Shown one piece after another: positions 62,219-64,000 of a stretch of DNA of 64,000 nt; position 1 is the stretch's first letter, and each line of letters starts with the position of its first letter. Origin of the DNA: Salipiger abyssi (GTDB lineage: Bacteria > Pseudomonadota > Alphaproteobacteria > Rhodobacterales > Rhodobacteraceae). The stretch lies in contig NZ_JAEKIS010000006.1 of the NCBI RefSeq assembly GCF_017311415.1, positions 124,001 to 188,000 of the forward strand, written 5' to 3'. The translations under genes and the position numbers were made by a program. The notes below the pieces were generated by a model, which was given only the letters and a program-made list of their open reading frames with translations, was not told where the DNA came from and did not search any database.

Positions 62219-62620
62219 TCAGTCTTTCGTCAGCCGATCGGCCTTTTTACGCACCAGCACCGAGCGCAGATCGTGCATTGCCAGCAAAAGCGCATCGGTC
62301 ACCGCGTCGAGCTGATCGTCGCTGGCGCGCGACTGCGCCCATTGCGCGGTCATGTTGAGATGGTCGATGGCGCGGTGGATATCGTCGATATCGCGCATCG
62401 CCAGCAGGGCCTTGCGCTCGCCCATCCAGGATCGGATCGCCGCGAGATCGGCCTCACTCAGCACCCGGTCGCCATGCGGCTTGATCTCGTCGCGGTTGAG
62501 GTTAACGACCGCGATCTGGTCCATCTCGATCCGTCGCTGGCGGTTCTCCAGATCAACACGGAACACCAGCGCCCCGTTGTCGCGCACCCGAAAGTAGTAG
62601 TCCGGCAATTCGCTCGCCAT
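62219..62620 (-). CDS. Conserved hypothetical protein
   Basis: A 133-residue soluble protein (MASELPDYYFRVRDNGALVFRVDLENRQRRIEMDQIAVVNLNRDEIKPHGDR...), with a beta-rich first half and a helical second half (IDDIHRAIDHLNMTAQWAQSRASDDQLDAVTDALLLAMHDLRSVLVRKK). No signal peptide, no catalytic motif recognised. It lies immediately before the aminotransferase on the same strand, with 30 bases between, but is probably an independent gene. Confidence 0.72.
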   Translation of the reverse strand: MASELPDYYFRVRDNGALVFRVDLENRQRRIEMDQIAVVNLNRDEIKPHGDRVLSEADLAAIRSWMGERKALLAMRDIDDIHRAIDHLNMTAQWAQSRASDDQLDAVTDALLLAMHDLRSVLVRKKADRLTKD

Positions 62621-62650
62621 GCTCGCTCCTGTCGCTTGCGCAACCGCCCC

Positions 62651-64000
<1,350 letters not shown>

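Overview
The window is GC-rich, gene-dense bacterial chromosome. The gene content points to an alphaproteobacterium of the Rhodobacteraceae: a nearly complete Rhodobacter-type gene transfer agent (GTA) cluster in canonical order, an FdVI-type ferredoxin, a PDH E1-beta carrying its own lipoyl domain, and a TRAP-transporter catabolic operon. Both ends cut genes (an SLC13 transporter at the left, the first codons of a gene at the right). No rRNA, CRISPR array or insertion sequence was seen. There is one tRNA (Leu, anticodon UAA).

Layout. 1-10.2 kb: mostly housekeeping on the minus strand (YmdB-type phosphodiesterase, VCBS-like protein, ferredoxin, hflK-hflC-DUF2065, gor, rpiA). A three-gene accessory cassette lies among them (2-TM protein, lipoprotein, and a stand-alone domain resembling the fungal MOA cysteine protease). 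10.3-12 kb: a secreted protein and a GNAT/XRE-cupin pair. 12.1-16.3 kb: pdhA-pdhB-small ORF-pdhC with a promoter, operator-like palindrome and terminator. 16.4-18.5 kb: MFS exporter and cysE, convergent across twin palindromes. 18.6-33.5 kb: the GTA cluster (g1 to g15 plus a trailing small gene) on the minus strand. 33.5-37.5 kb: pntB, pntA and a small membrane methyltransferase. 37.5-46.2 kb: atypical MBL-fold protein, kynureninase, class III CoA-transferase divergent from an HTH-citrate synthase, an M16 active/inactive peptidase pair, and a small DnaB-like ATPase. 46.3-52.8 kb: TetR regulator divergent from a shikimate/quinate module (shikimate dehydrogenase, DctP/Q/M, 3-dehydroshikimate dehydratase). 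52.8-64 kb: large secreted protein, tRNA-Leu, putR/putA, rhomboid protease, GFA protein, suhB, two small proteins, and an aspartate aminotransferase.

The most striking observation is that the GTA large-terminase gene (g2) is split by a perfect 13-bp tandem duplication at 32448-32473. Deleting one copy restores a full-length 448-codon frame. All other structural GTA genes look open. The same cluster is interrupted between g2 and g3 by an oppositely oriented acetyltransferase gene followed by a 24-bp inverted repeat. If the duplication is real, the particle genes remain but the packaging motor should be non-functional or conditionally switched.

Three families of intergenic repeats recur (GTGGGCAA-type hairpins, GTATTT..AAAGA..GAAG elements, and a pair of 22-nt palindromes), mostly at gene ends, where they probably act as transcription or mRNA end signals. 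Coordinates were derived by reading frames and start signals by eye. Homology statements come from recognised motifs and family knowledge, not from searches.
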